A DNA stretch of 64,000 nt from positions 1,811,001-1,875,000 of the forward strand of contig NZ_CP035503.1 in the NCBI RefSeq assembly GCF_006970865.1, read 5' to 3'. The position numbers and the translations under genes are program-made. Positions 1-10,200 of the stretch are shown here, in pieces. Source of the stretch: Rhodoferax sediminis (GTDB taxonomy: Bacteria > Pseudomonadota > Gammaproteobacteria > Burkholderiales > Burkholderiaceae_C). Below the pieces are notes generated by a model. The model saw only the letters and a program-made list of their open reading frames with translations, had not been told where the DNA came from and did not search any database. Every line of letters begins with the position of its first letter. The first letter of the stretch is position 1.

Positions 1-1
1 C

Positions 2-526
2 CAGCGCAGCGTGGCCGAGATTTTCTCCATGATGAGTCAGGTCGCCGCCATGGTGGGGCAGGTGGAGCGCGGACAGGCGCTGATGCAGACCATGCTGGAG
101 GGCTTGCGTGCCATCGAACAGGCGGCCGCCGCCTTGCCGCGCCGCCCACGCGTGTTCTTTGAAGAGTGGGATGAGCCGCACATCAGCGCGATCCGCTGGG
201 TGTCGGAGCTGATCGGCATCGCGGGCGGTGACGACTGCTTCCCCGAACTGGCGGCGCAATCCATGGGCAAGAACCGCATCATTGCCGATGGCCTTGATGT
301 CGTGCGGCGCAACCCCGACATCATCATCGGTTCGTGGTGTGGCAAGAAATTCCGGCCCGAGAAAGTCGCGGCGCGCGCGGGCTGGCAGGACGTTAACGCG
401 GTGCGGAGCGGCCAGCTGTTCGAGGTCAAGTCCGCCGACATCCTGCAGCCCGGCCCGGCCGCCTTGACCGACGGCGTGGCCCACCTGCACCGCATCATCA
501 TGGCGTGGAGTGCACAGCATGACTGA
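2..526 (+). CDS. BtuF-like cobalamin-binding protein, 5' end outside window
   Basis: The reading frame is already open at base 2, so the gene begins upstream of the window and only about 174 C-terminal residues are visible. They form the second lobe of a helical-backbone periplasmic binding protein of the BtuF type: a strand with FFEEWDEPHI, a helix ending VSELIGIAGG, the segment NPDIIIGSWCGKKF, then a C-terminal helix. In this family the lobe closes over vitamin B12 or a corrinoid. The next genes are a complete BtuF-BtuC-BtuD transporter, so this would be a second binding protein of the same locus. The first GTG (base 11) lies inside the fold and is not a credible start. Confidence 0.75.
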   Translation, partial: QRSVAEIFSMMSQVAAMVGQVERGQALMQTMLEGLRAIEQAAAALPRRPRVFFEEWDEPHISAIRWVSELIGIAGGDDCFPELAAQSMGKNRIIADGLDVVRRNPDIIIGSWCGKKFRPEKVAARAGWQDVNAVRSGQLFEVKSADILQPGPAALTDGVAHLHRIIMAWSAQHD

Positions 527-725
527 GCCGTTGGCACTGGCCCGCAGCGAGCTGATGCCGGCCATCGACGCTGCCGGGCCTGCGGATCAAGGTGATGAGA
601 ATAATCAAAAATTTAAGCAAAAAGTGCCTGAAGTCCTTGATACACATGCACAGTTAGCTATGTTTTCAGGAGCAATCGGCAATGCACCCGCCCCGATCAG
701 GGGCATCTCGGATGACGCTTCATGA
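519..725 (+). other. Short ORF overlapping the BtuF-like stop, probably a truncated gene
   Basis: An ATG at 519 overlaps the preceding TGA and opens a 68-codon frame. The first 25 or so codons are GC-rich and look coding (MTEPLALARSELMP). The rest runs into AT-rich repeat-like DNA (about 600-680) and ends just inside the next gene. The simplest reading is a gene head interrupted by the intergenic repeat. I recognise no family. It may not be expressed as a protein. Confidence 0.25.
604..678 (+). repeat. AT-rich dispersed intergenic repeat, copy A
   Basis: This AT-rich stretch contains CTGAAGTCCTTG and, further on, TTAGCTATGTTTTCA. The reverse complement of 22563-22640 shows the same order (CTTCAAGCCCTTATC, then CAGCTATGGTTTCAA). 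Related AGCTATTGATT pieces lie beside nth at 50643 and beside the nth fragment at 24934. Short non-coding repeats of this kind are, to my knowledge, scattered through Comamonadaceae genomes. Boundaries are approximate. Confidence 0.45.
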
Positions 726-1585
726 AGAAACTGCTCGCGCTGTTGTTGACGTGCTGCGCGCTGCTGGGCTCACAGGCTGCATCGGCGCTGCAAGTCACCG
801 ACGACCGCGGCGTGACGGTCACGCTGGCCGAGCCGCCGCAGCGCATCGTGAGCCTGTTGCCGTCGTTGACCGAGAGCGTGTGCGCGCTCGGCGCCTGCGC
901 GCGCCTGGTCGGCGTGGACCGCTATTCGAACTATCCGGCCTCCGTGCGGGCCCTGCCTGAAGTGGGCGGCGGGCTTGACCCCAACATCGAAGCCGTCGTC
1001 GCGCTCAAGCCCGACGTGGTGCTGCTGGCCACCTCGTCGCGCGCCAGCCAGCGGCTCGAATCGCTGGGCGTCAAGGTGGTGGCGCTGGAGCCCCACAGCT
1101 ACGCCGATGTGCGCCGCGTGCTGGACAAGATCGGCCAGGTGCTGGCCGTGCCCGATGCGCAGCGCGTCTGGCGCGTGATCGACGCCGGCGTGTCGGCGGC
1201 CGCGCAGTCGCTGCCGCAGCGGGTCCGCAGCACGCGGGTTTATTTCGAGGTCAACGGCGGACCCTATGCGGCCGGTGCATCGTCCTTCATGGGTGAGACC
1301 CTGACGCGCCTTGGCGCGGTGAACATCGTGCCGGCGGCGCTCGGGCCGTTTCCCAAGCTCAACCCCGAATTCGTGGTGCGCGCCGAGCCGGACGTGATCA
1401 TGGTGGGCGAGCGCAGTGCGCAGGGCCTGGCGCAGCGCCCCGGATGGGCCGGCATGCGTGCAATTCGCGAGCAGCGCATCTGCGTGTTCACGCCGCAGCA
1501 GATGGACGTGCTGATCCGTCCCGGTCCGCGCATGGCGCAGGCCGCGCGGCTCATGGCGCAGTGCCTGCAGGACAAGGCACCATGA
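722..1585 (+). CDS. btuF: Periplasmic vitamin B12-binding protein of an ABC transporter
   Basis: This 287-residue protein has a cleavable signal peptide (about residues 1-22, ending ASA-LQV) and a full helical-backbone binding-protein fold. N-lobe hallmarks are PQRIVSLLPSLTESVCALGA and VGVDRYSNYP near residues 40-75, followed by LKPDVVLLATS. The C-lobe carries VYFEVNGGPYAAG and AEPDVIMVGE. It should capture cobalamin or a cobinamide-like corrinoid in the periplasm and deliver it to the permease. Its TGA overlaps the permease ATG (ATGA at 1582), so btuF-btuC-btuD are probably translationally coupled. The specificity call rests on the cob neighbourhood; haem or siderophore binding proteins have the same fold. 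Confidence 0.85.
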   Translation: MKKLLALLLTCCALLGSQAASALQVTDDRGVTVTLAEPPQRIVSLLPSLTESVCALGACARLVGVDRYSNYPASVRALPEVGGGLDPNIEAVVALKPDVVLLATSSRASQRLESLGVKVVALEPHSYADVRRVLDKIGQVLAVPDAQRVWRVIDAGVSAAAQSLPQRVRSTRVYFEVNGGPYAAGASSFMGETLTRLGAVNIVPAALGPFPKLNPEFVVRAEPDVIMVGERSAQGLAQRPGWAGMRAIREQRICVFTPQQMDVLIRPGPRMAQAARLMAQCLQDKAP

Positions 1586-2615
1586 CGGCGCCGGCGCGCG
1601 ATGTGACGGGCCAGGTGCGCACCGCCTTCGTGCTGGGCGCGGGGCTGCTGCTGGTCAGCGCGGCCTTGCTGCTGCTGGGCAGCGCGGCGGGTAGTACCGG
1701 CTTCGAGAGCATGCGCCAGATGCTGGGGGCTGGCCACGACAGCGTGGCGCGGCAAATCGTCTGGGATATCCGGTTGCCGCGCACGATGGGCGCGTGGCTG
1801 GCGGGCGCCTTGCTCGGGCTCGCGGGGGCGGTGGCGCAAGGGCTGTTCCGCAACCCGCTGGCCGATCCGTATTTGCTGGGCAGTGCCTCGGGCGCGTCGC
1901 TCGGCGTGGCCACGGCCATGGCGCTGCTGGGCGTGTCGTCGCTGGCCACGCCATGGCTGGTGCGCCTGGGCCTGACCGGCGCCGCCTTTGTCGGCGCGGT
2001 GGCGGCCGTGCTGCTCACGCTGGCGCTGGCGAAGGGCGTGCAGCACACGCTGCGCCTGCTGCTGGCCGGCGTGATCGTGGGCGTGGTGCTCGGCGCCCTG
2101 ACCGCCTTGATCATGCTGCTGCTGCCCGAGGTGCAGCAAACCATGCAGGCCTTCATGCTGGGCAGTACGGCCTTTGTCGGCTGGACCGCGTGCGCGCTGA
2201 TGGCCGGCGCGTGGCTGGCCTGCATGGTAGTGGCCTGGATGCTGAGCCATGCGCTGGACGGCCTGGCGCTGGGCGAAGCCACGGCGCTCAGCCTGGGCCT
2301 GCCGCTGCCGGCCATGCGCGCGGCGCTGGTGGTGGTGCTGGCGCTGGCCACGGGCGCCGCCGTGGCGCAAACCGGACTGATCGCCTTCGTCGGCCTGGCG
2401 GCGCCACACCTGGTGCGCTCGGTCGTCAAGACCACGCACGGACGCCTGATTCTGCTGGCCAGCCTGATGGGCGCGGTGCTGCTGCTGGCCGCCGATATCC
2501 TGGCGCGCGCGCTGATCGCACCGCAGGAGCTGCCGGTTGGCGTGCTCACCGCCGTGCTGGGCGGCAGCTACCTGCTGTGGCTCATGCACCGGCGCACCAG
2601 CCGCGGGCAGGTGCT

Positions 2616-2619
<4 letters not shown>
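1582..2619 (+). CDS. btuC: FecCD/BtuC-family ABC transporter permease
   Basis: This 345-residue polytopic inner-membrane protein of the BtuC/FecCD family has close to the usual ten hydrophobic segments. The family's conserved stretches are present: IRLPRTMGAWLAGALLGLAG, QGLFRNPLADPYLLGSASGA and, late, GLIAFVGLAAPHLVR, the cytoplasmic region that couples to the ATPase. The start is taken at the ATG overlapping the btuF stop, because sequence upstream in this frame lacks membrane character. Its own stop overlaps the btuD ATG (ATGA at 2616). The role is translocation of B12 across the inner membrane as a homodimer. Confidence 0.88.
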
Positions 2620-3404
<785 letters not shown>

Positions 3405-3460
3405 AACCTTGCGGGACAGACCGCAGGCCAGCTCCGTCCTCGACCAGTCAGGAACAAACG

Positions 3461-4114
3461 ATGCAAATCGAAACTCCTCCCGCCGCCAAACCTTACGAAA
3501 AACCCGAGGGCGAGCGCCGCGGCCTGGTCATCGTCAACACCGGCGACGGCAAGGGCAAGAGCACGGCGGCCTTCGGGCTGGCGCTGCGCGCGCACGGCCG
3601 GGGCAAGGCTGTCAAGATTTTCCAGTTCATGAAGGTGCCGACCGCGCGCTTTGGCGAGCACCGCGCGTTCGAGCAGCTTGAGGCATTCCGGCCGGCGCCA
3701 GGCCGCCCCAAGCCGGACGAGGCCCCCTCGGGGGGAAGCGACGACGCACAGCGCAGAGCGTGGGGGCCCATGATCGAGGGCCTGGGCGACGGCTTCAGCT
3801 GGAAAAGCCAGGACCTGGAACACTCGGCCCAACTCGCGCGCGACGGCTGGCAGAAAGCCCGGGCAGCCATCCTGGGCGGCGAGTTTTTCATGGTGGTGCT
3901 CGACGAGATCACCTATCCGCTGATCTATGGCTGGCTGGCGCTGGACGACGTCTTGCAGACCTTGCGTGAGCGACCGAAAGACGTGCACGTGGTCCTCACG
4001 GGGCGGCGTTGTCCACCCGAGATCATCGAGCTGGCCGACACCGTGACCGAGATGACCAAGGTGAAGCATGCCTTCAATGCCGGCGTGCCGGCGCAGCGCG
4101 GCATCGAGGATTGA
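3461..4114 (+). CDS. cobO: Corrinoid adenosyltransferase (CobO/BtuR) with an in-frame insertion
   Basis: CobO/BtuR transfers the adenosyl group of ATP to cob(I)alamin or cobyrinate diamide in the cytoplasm. The 217-residue product has the family P-loop [20 protein letters not shown] (about residues 25-44), [32 protein letters not shown] and [10 protein letters not shown]. Between [10 protein letters not shown] and [10 protein letters not shown] there are about 29 extra residues rich in P, G, D and R where relatives have only a few. At DNA level this is a GC-rich palindromic repeat read in frame (see 3676-3770). The downstream active-site motifs stay in frame, so the enzyme may still work. It sits downstream of the B12 transporter. 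Confidence 0.85.
   Translation: MQIETPPAAKPYEKPEGERRGLVIVNTGDGKGKSTAAFGLALRAHGRGKAVKIFQFMKVPTARFGEHRAFEQLEAFRPAPGRPKPDEAPSGGSDDAQRRAWGPMIEGLGDGFSWKSQDLEHSAQLARDGWQKARAAILGGEFFMVVLDEITYPLIYGWLALDDVLQTLRERPKDVHVVLTGRRCPPEIIELADTVTEMTKVKHAFNAGVPAQRGIED
3676..3770 (+). repeat. GC-rich palindromic repeat inserted inside cobO
   Basis: The segment includes GGCCCCCTCGGGGGGAAGCG and ends GAGCGTGGGGGCCC. The GGCCCC at 3721-3726 is complementary to GGGGCC near 3763-3768, so a long hairpin is possible. From memory, intergenic repeats with a CCCCCTCGGGGGG core followed by a GCGTGGGGG arm are common in Comamonadaceae. Here the element lies within coding sequence, keeps the frame and adds about 29 residues to CobO. 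Boundaries are inferred from where CobO family similarity stops and resumes. Confidence 0.6.
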
Positions 4115-4119
4115 GCTCC

Positions 4120-4320
4120 GTGGGCGAAGAAGAAAAGAGTGCAACGGACCCTTTTGCGCCCGCCGTCCCACCCGACGCCGCGCACCACGCGCCCGGCGCG
4201 GGTTTCATGCGGCCCCGGCGTTTCATTCGCGTGCACAGTCAGTCCCTGCGCCAGGGCACGGCCCACGGCTCCGATACCTGGCGCAGCAGCCCCATCGCGG
4301 GCTCGACCCGCCACGAGTGA
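4120..4320 (+). CDS. Hypothetical 66-residue ORF downstream of cobO
   Basis: A GTG six bases after the cobO stop opens a 67-codon frame. The product is hydrophilic, begins VGEEEKSATDPFAP and is rich in H, R and P. It has no recognisable domain, membrane segment or signal peptide. A weak GAGG lies about 11 bases upstream. It could be a small real gene, or the head of a lost cob gene at the point where the following non-cobalamin block begins. The remaining sequence to 4449 shows no other feature except the ribosome-binding site of the next gene. Confidence 0.25.
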   Translation: MGEEEKSATDPFAPAVPPDAAHHAPGAGFMRPRRFIRVHSQSLRQGTAHGSDTWRSSPIAGSTRHE

Positions 4321-4449
4321 CCGCATTTCCGGTTTCTTGAAGAACCTGAAAATTTGGAAGAAAATTCAACCGGTGGGGCATGGGGGTTCCCGGACCCGAA
4401 AGCCGGCTCGCTCCTCTCATGGCAAAACGAACTCGAGGAGGGAAGTGCG

Positions 4450-7209
4450 ATGGGCAAGTCCGTAGCGGTGCTGGGTGGCGGAATCGGCGGCCTGACAGCG
4501 GCGCACGAGCTGGCCGAACGGGGCTTCGACGTTACCGTCTACGAGCTGAAGGCGATTCCCGGTGGCAAGTCGCGTACCCTGCCTGCGACCGGCACCGGCA
4601 AGGACGGACGACCCGATCTGCCCGGCGAACACGGCTTCCGGTTTATTCCGGCGTTCTACCGCCACCTCCCCGATTCGATGAAGCGAATCCCGTTCGGCAC
4701 CGGTACCTGCCACGACAACCTCACGCCGACAAGCCGGATCGAGATCGCGCCGTTCGACGCCGAGCCGTTGGTGGTGCCCTCGCGCTTTCCGCAGTCGCTT
4801 TCCGACGTGCTCCTGATCCTCAAGGACACCTTCGGCACCCGCTATGGCCTGCTGCCCGGCGAACTCGAATACTTCGCCGACCGGCTCTGGCAAGTGATGA
4901 CCTCGTGCACAGAGCGCTGTTTGCACGAACTCGAGGCCTTGTCCTGGTGGGAGTTCGTGGGCGCCGAGGAGCGTTCGCAGGCCTACAAGACCTTCCTTGC
5001 TGAGGGCCTGTCCCGCTCGCTGGTCGCGGCCAACGCCAGGGAAGGCAGCGCCCGCACGATCGGCAAGGTGCAGGTCCATCTGCTGTTGGGTGACTTCGAC
5101 CTGGCCGCCGGCAGCACCGATCGCGTGTTGAATGGCCCGACCAGTCCGCAGCTGCTGCTGCCATGGATTGCCCAGATCGAGAGGCTCGGGGGCGCCTACC
5201 TGACCCAGCGCTGCGTTCATGCGATCCACTGCGCGGGCGGACGGGTCAGCGGCGTGCAGGTCGAAGACCTCGTCTCGGGGAAGTTCACCGATGTCGTTGC
5301 CGACTACTACGTCTGCGCGATGCCGGTCGAGGTCATGGGCCCGCTGGTGAGTGACGATCTCGTGAAGGCCGATCCGGCCCTAGCGACGCTGCGCGCCATC
5401 ACGTCGCAGGTCCGATGGATGAACGGCATCCAGTTCTTCCTGCGCGTGGACGTGCCGGTGATCCACGGCCACGTGCTGTACGTGGATTCCCCGTGGGCCA
5501 TCACCTCGATATCGGAAGCGCAGTTCTGGAACGGCCTGGACCTTTCGAAATACGGCGATGGCACGGTACGCGGCATCCTGTCGGTCGACATCTCGGACTG
5601 GACGACCAAGAAGGGCCTGTTCGTCAAGGACTATGCATGCAACCTGAAGCCGGACCAGATCGCCGACGAAGTCTGGCAGGAACTCAAGCTGGCACTCAAT
5701 CAGGGCGGCGCGATACTGTTGCGTAATAAGGACAAGGTCGGCTATTTCCTGGACACCGACATCGTCTGCCCCGATCTCGCGCGGCCGCAACGCGACATCA
5801 ACCTCGAGCCCCTGTTCATCAACGAGCCGAACAGCTGGGACAAGCGACCACAGGCCGGCACCGCGATCGAGAATCTGCTGCTGGCCTCGGACTACGTGCA
5901 GACCAATGCCGACCTGGCATGCATGGACTCGGCCAACGAGGCGGGGCGGCGCGCCGTCAACGCGATTCTCGACCGCACCGGCTCGAACGCGGCCCGCTGC
6001 CAGATCTGGGACATGGGCATGCCGGCGCTGTGCTTTCCCTACCGCCTGTACGACCAGATGCTGTGGGACGAAGGCAAGTCCTGGACCGGCGGCATGGACC
6101 GGAACGCGCGGGGCGGGGGCGGCTGGGCCGAGTACTCGGCGGCGATGGCGCGGCATACCCATGAGCTGGGCGATCCGCTCGTCCCGCCGGTCGGCTTGAA
6201 GGATATCCCGACCGCTACCGTGACCCTGGCCGACGACGCATACCACCTGCAGGAGTACCGCGGTGCGTCGCACATGTTCTGGTACACCGAATGGTGGTAC
6301 TTCAACTGGGTCGACCCGAAGACCGGCAAGTCGGGCATGGTGACTTTCGCCGCGGTCAACGGGACGGACATCGACCTGGCCGGCGTGGTGAGCCTGAACG
6401 CGCTGGTGTTCGACCCGAAAGGCAGCGGCACCACGCTGAAGATGGACTACCACAGCATCTCGGATTTCTGGGCGTCTTCGCAGAAGGCCGACGTGACGCT
6501 GGCCGAAAACACGCTGCGCGTGATCGACGCCAATACCTATGAGCTCAAGGCGACCAGCGAGGACGGCACGGTGTCGATGGCGCTGGTCTACACGCAGGCC
6601 GATATGCCGCAAGTTCTCGCGAGCAACGTCCATGGCACCAGTCCGTGGGAGATCAGTTCGTGGCTCGTGTACATGCCGTCGGCGCGGGTCAACGGCTGGG
6701 TCACCGTGAACGGCCAGCGAATCGATCTGGTTGACGCGACCGGCTACCACGACCACGACTGGGGCAAGTGGTTCTTGCCGGGCAACGTCTGGGCTTGGGC
6801 CGCGTTTTCCGATCCTTCCAGGCAGATTGCGTTCGACGTCGGCCTGCATGCCGCGTTCCAGAAATCGGTGGCGTACTTCCGCTACGCCGGCCTGCGACTC
6901 ATGTTCCCTCAGGATTCTTTCAGCTCGGCGTTCTCGGACTGGGAGGGGTGGAAGATGCTGTGGAAGTACCCCAGGACCGTCACCTTCGCGGCGCTGGATT
7001 CCACTGGCCAGTACAAGACCGAGATGACCTGGAAGGTCGCGCAGACGGCCAACCTGTGGCGCTACCCGCTGATCGTGTTCGAGCAGTCGGCGCAGTTCCG
7101 GGGGCGTCTGCTGAAGAAAGCGGGGAATGGGTGGGCCGGTGTTGTCGACTTCGACGTGCTCGGCTTTTGCGAATACACGAGCAAGTGGATCGGCGGCGGC
7201 CCGACCTGA
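4450..7209 (+). CDS. FAD-dependent desaturase-like oxidoreductase fused to a CrtC/AttH-like lipocalin domain
   Basis: The 919-residue protein has two unrelated halves. Residues 1 to about 575 are a flavin amine-oxidase/phytoene-desaturase-like enzyme: dinucleotide motif GGGIGG (9-14) inside AVLGGGIGGLTAAHELAE, then GGKSRT and a C-terminal FAD segment NLLLASDYVQTNADLACMD. Residues about 590-919 resemble the CrtC/AttH lipocalin-like family (hydroxyneurosporene synthase and related hydratases), with EWWYFNWVD near 614 and DHDWGKW near 767. No signal peptide or membrane helix is evident. The start is ATG 4450 behind a strong GAGGAGGGAAG site rather than the ATG at 4354. A terpenoid or other apolar substrate is a reasonable inference; the exact reaction is unknown. 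It converges on the kinase-cyclase gene. Confidence 0.75.
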   Translation: MGKSVAVLGGGIGGLTAAHELAERGFDVTVYELKAIPGGKSRTLPATGTGKDGRPDLPGEHGFRFIPAFYRHLPDSMKRIPFGTGTCHDNLTPTSRIEIAPFDAEPLVVPSRFPQSLSDVLLILKDTFGTRYGLLPGELEYFADRLWQVMTSCTERCLHELEALSWWEFVGAEERSQAYKTFLAEGLSRSLVAANAREGSARTIGKVQVHLLLGDFDLAAGSTDRVLNGPTSPQLLLPWIAQIERLGGAYLTQRCVHAIHCAGGRVSGVQVEDLVSGKFTDVVADYYVCAMPVEVMGPLVSDDLVKADPALATLRAITSQVRWMNGIQFFLRVDVPVIHGHVLYVDSPWAITSISEAQFWNGLDLSKYGDGTVRGILSVDISDWTTKKGLFVKDYACNLKPDQIADEVWQELKLALNQGGAILLRNKDKVGYFLDTDIVCPDLARPQRDINLEPLFINEPNSWDKRPQAGTAIENLLLASDYVQTNADLACMDSANEAGRRAVNAILDRTGSNAARCQIWDMGMPALCFPYRLYDQMLWDEGKSWTGGMDRNARGGGGWAEYSAAMARHTHELGDPLVPPVGLKDIPTATVTLADDAYHLQEYRGASHMFWYTEWWYFNWVDPKTGKSGMVTFAAVNGTDIDLAGVVSLNALVFDPKGSGTTLKMDYHSISDFWASSQKADVTLAENTLRVIDANTYELKATSEDGTVSMALVYTQADMPQVLASNVHGTSPWEISSWLVYMPSARVNGWVTVNGQRIDLVDATGYHDHDWGKWFLPGNVWAWAAFSDPSRQIAFDVGLHAAFQKSVAYFRYAGLRLMFPQDSFSSAFSDWEGWKMLWKYPRTVTFAALDSTGQYKTEMTWKVAQTANLWRYPLIVFEQSAQFRGRLLKKAGNGWAGVVDFDVLGFCEYTSKWIGGGPT

Positions 7210-7254
7210 GCCGACCTGAGCCGGGCACCGCGCGCGCCGAAGGGCGACCGGCGC

Positions 7255-10200
7255 CTACTTGCGCGACATCTGCAGCACGCCGGTCCACTGCGGCCCGGGG
7301 TCTTCGGCCAGCAGCGCGTCGCACCGCTTGCGGTACTCCAGCGCGACATGATCCTCGGAACACGCCTGCACGGCGGCGTCGAAACCGGCGCGGGCCTCGC
7401 TCCAGGCCCGAGCGTGGTACGCGGTCCAGGCGTCCCGGTAGCGATCGAGCGTCGCGGCCTTGGCGTCGCGAATCGCCGGTGGATCGGCGTCGAACACCTC
7501 ATAGACGACCACAGGCACCGAGCGGCCTACCAGCACCACCCGTCCGACAGGGCGCATCAGAAAGGCGCCGGGGTGCGCCATGGCGCGGACCGTCTCGTCG
7601 CCAACGAGCAGCGGCACCGACAGCTGCTTCGTCAGCCCCTCGATTCGCGCCGCGAGATTGACCGGATCGCCGATCACGCCGCACTTGATGCGGTTGGGCC
7701 CGCCGATCGTGCCCAGCATCAGGGATCCGGTGTTGATGCCGATGCCGATCGACACAGGTGCCAGGCTCGATCGGGTGCGTTCGGCGTTGAATGCCTGGAG
7801 TGCGCGCAACATGCCGATGCCGGCGGCCACGGCGTCGTCGGCGGGACCATCGAACAGCGCCATGATCGCGTCGCCGATGTAGCTGTCGATGAATCCGCCT
7901 TTGGCAAGGATCTCCGGTTCCATGTGCCCAATATAGGCGTTGATGAAATCGATGCTCGCACGCGGATCCAGGCTCCCGATCAGCGGCGTGAAGCCGCGAA
8001 TGTCCGAGAACAGCACCGACAGCGACTTCGATGCGTGGTCGCCGAGCCGCACCTCCTGGATGTTCTCGCGCCCCAGAGAGGCCAGGAACTGATAGGGCAC
8101 GAAGCGGGCATGGGCGTTGGTCAACGCGACCTGGGCGTCGAGCGAGCGCTCCAGATCACGCACCAGGCCGCCGTTCTCGATCGAGATGGCCGCCTGCGAT
8201 GCGATCACCTGCAGGAATTCGACCCGGTCGGGCGTGAACGCACCTGCGACGAGATCGTTCTCGAGCAGGATGGCACCGGTCAGCTCGCCGTTGCGCGACA
8301 TCGGTGAACACAGTACCGAGCGCGGGTGCGCCGCCGTGACGTAGCGGTCGAGGCGGAACGTCGGATCCTGCAAAGCGTCGTCGATCATCAGCAGTCGGCG
8401 GGTACGCAGCACCAGCTGGATGGCGGCCACGAAGACGTCGGCCTCGTCGAGCGGACCGCCTCCCAGAACGTCGGCGTCGGCCCGATCGACGTGCGCGGTC
8501 GCGAGCACCTGCCAGCCACCACCGCTGCGCACGACCAGCACAACCTGCCTCGCACCCGCGTTCGCAAGCAGCAGGCGGCACAGCTCGCGCAAGACGTCGG
8601 GCAGCCGCAACTGCTCGGCGACAGCCTGTGCCGCCCGGGTAATTGCGCGCGCGTCCAGGGCCGCGCCCGAGCCCGCACTCGAACCGGGACTCGTGCTCAT
8701 TGCCATCTCTTCTTTGGTCATCGGGCCGGGCAACAGGCTGCGCAGCTCCGGATAGCTTTCGTCGAGACGGCGGACCAGTCGCTGCGCGCCCCAATGGCTC
8801 CATGCCCGCCGCGCCTCCATGCGATGGGCATGGGCGGCAGTCGGCAAGCCTCCATCGGCCGCGCAATCGGCGGCGAGTTGGTGCGCAAGGGCTTCATCGT
8901 GCGGATTGCCGGCAGCGAGCGCCGCGATGATGGCGCGTTCGTGGCATTGCAGCGCGCCGCCCGTGTCGCCGGCGCCGCGCTTGCGCTCGCCCTCGACGAT
9001 CTCCCAGTGCGCCAGGAATGTCGTTGGCACCCGCTTCGCCCATGCGGCGAGCCGCCGCTGGTTGGCGGCGACTGTCCACTTCCACCGGGGCCGGGGCCGC
9101 CCGTCGCGCGCCACGGCCAGCAGCGCCAGTGACTCGTAAAACTGGAACAACGGGACGAACAGTTGCCCATCGATCCCGGCGTGGTGCGCCCGGCATCCGG
9201 CCGCCGCCGCCAGGACGTCGTCGTACGACCCGCCGAGGCAGGCCTTGGCCGAGCGCCAGGCGTGGACATAGGCCACCGACGTGGCGTCTCCACTTTCGGT
9301 CGCGAGCTCCAGAACGCGGCCCTCGTCGATGTCGCCGACAACGACCGGCGGATCGTCGCGAAGCCAGGCGACGGTATCGCGAATCAGCAGCATCACAAGG
9401 CCGACCTTGCGCTGGTTGTGCTTCAGGATCGCTTCGTGGTGGACACTGCTGGACACCGCCAGGGCCTGCAGATCCTGCCCGGCGAGCAGCGCATGCGAAT
9501 CCAGGCCGTAGAAGCAGTAGCTGTAGTACTCGAGATCGCCCGTCTCCAGGCCGGCCGCGGCACCGAGACGGAACGGCTCCATCGTGTCGGCGAGCGGCTG
9601 ACTCCACGGCAGAATGAACAACCCGTTCAGGAAGCGCAGCTTCGCCTCGAACTCGCGCGCGCCGGTGCGATCCATCACGGCGAGCGCCAGCCGCCCGAAC
9701 GCGAGGCCGCCGTCGTAGTCGCCGAGCACTGCACACATTGCGAGGCCGTAGCACACGTAGCCGAATGCCGACTGCGGCGCCGTCCCATGGCGGATTGACC
9801 GTTGCACGAGCTCGAACACCAGTTGCGGGAACAGCTTCGGCTCGTTCGCGTACGCGGCGGAGCTGACTGCGACCAGCACACGCATCGCGACCTGTATCGC
9901 GGCATCGCTCATCGGCGGCAGTTCAGCGAGGCCGGCGACGGGGCGGCCCCGCAGCGCCCACTTGGTGTGCAGCAGCCCGAACACCACCTGCTGCTGCCGG
10001 CCGCGCCGCGGCAGCACGACACCGAGGTCGGCGAGCACGGGAATGGCAACGTCGAGTGCCTCGCCATACGCCATCGCGCTGACCAGCATCTGTATCTTCA
10101 CTGCGGTCGCGTGGGCCCGCTGCACCTTGGAGGGCGTGTGGCGCATGATTTCGTTGTGCAGCGCCTCCAGTGCGGGCCGGTCCGAGAGAAGAAATGCTGC

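Noticed and set aside
527..721. Cobalamin riboswitch upstream of btuF
   Set aside because: No B12-box (GCCACTG) or other conserved riboswitch core was found here or upstream of cobQ.
1264..2589. 441-codon minus-strand ORF opposite btuC
   Set aside because: Low-complexity H/Q/R-rich translation typical of antisense frames in GC-rich genes; the plus strand encodes a convincing permease.
5380..6849. 489-codon minus-strand ORF opposite the FAD/CrtC fusion gene
   Set aside because: R/V/H-rich translation without a domain; a shadow of the fusion gene.
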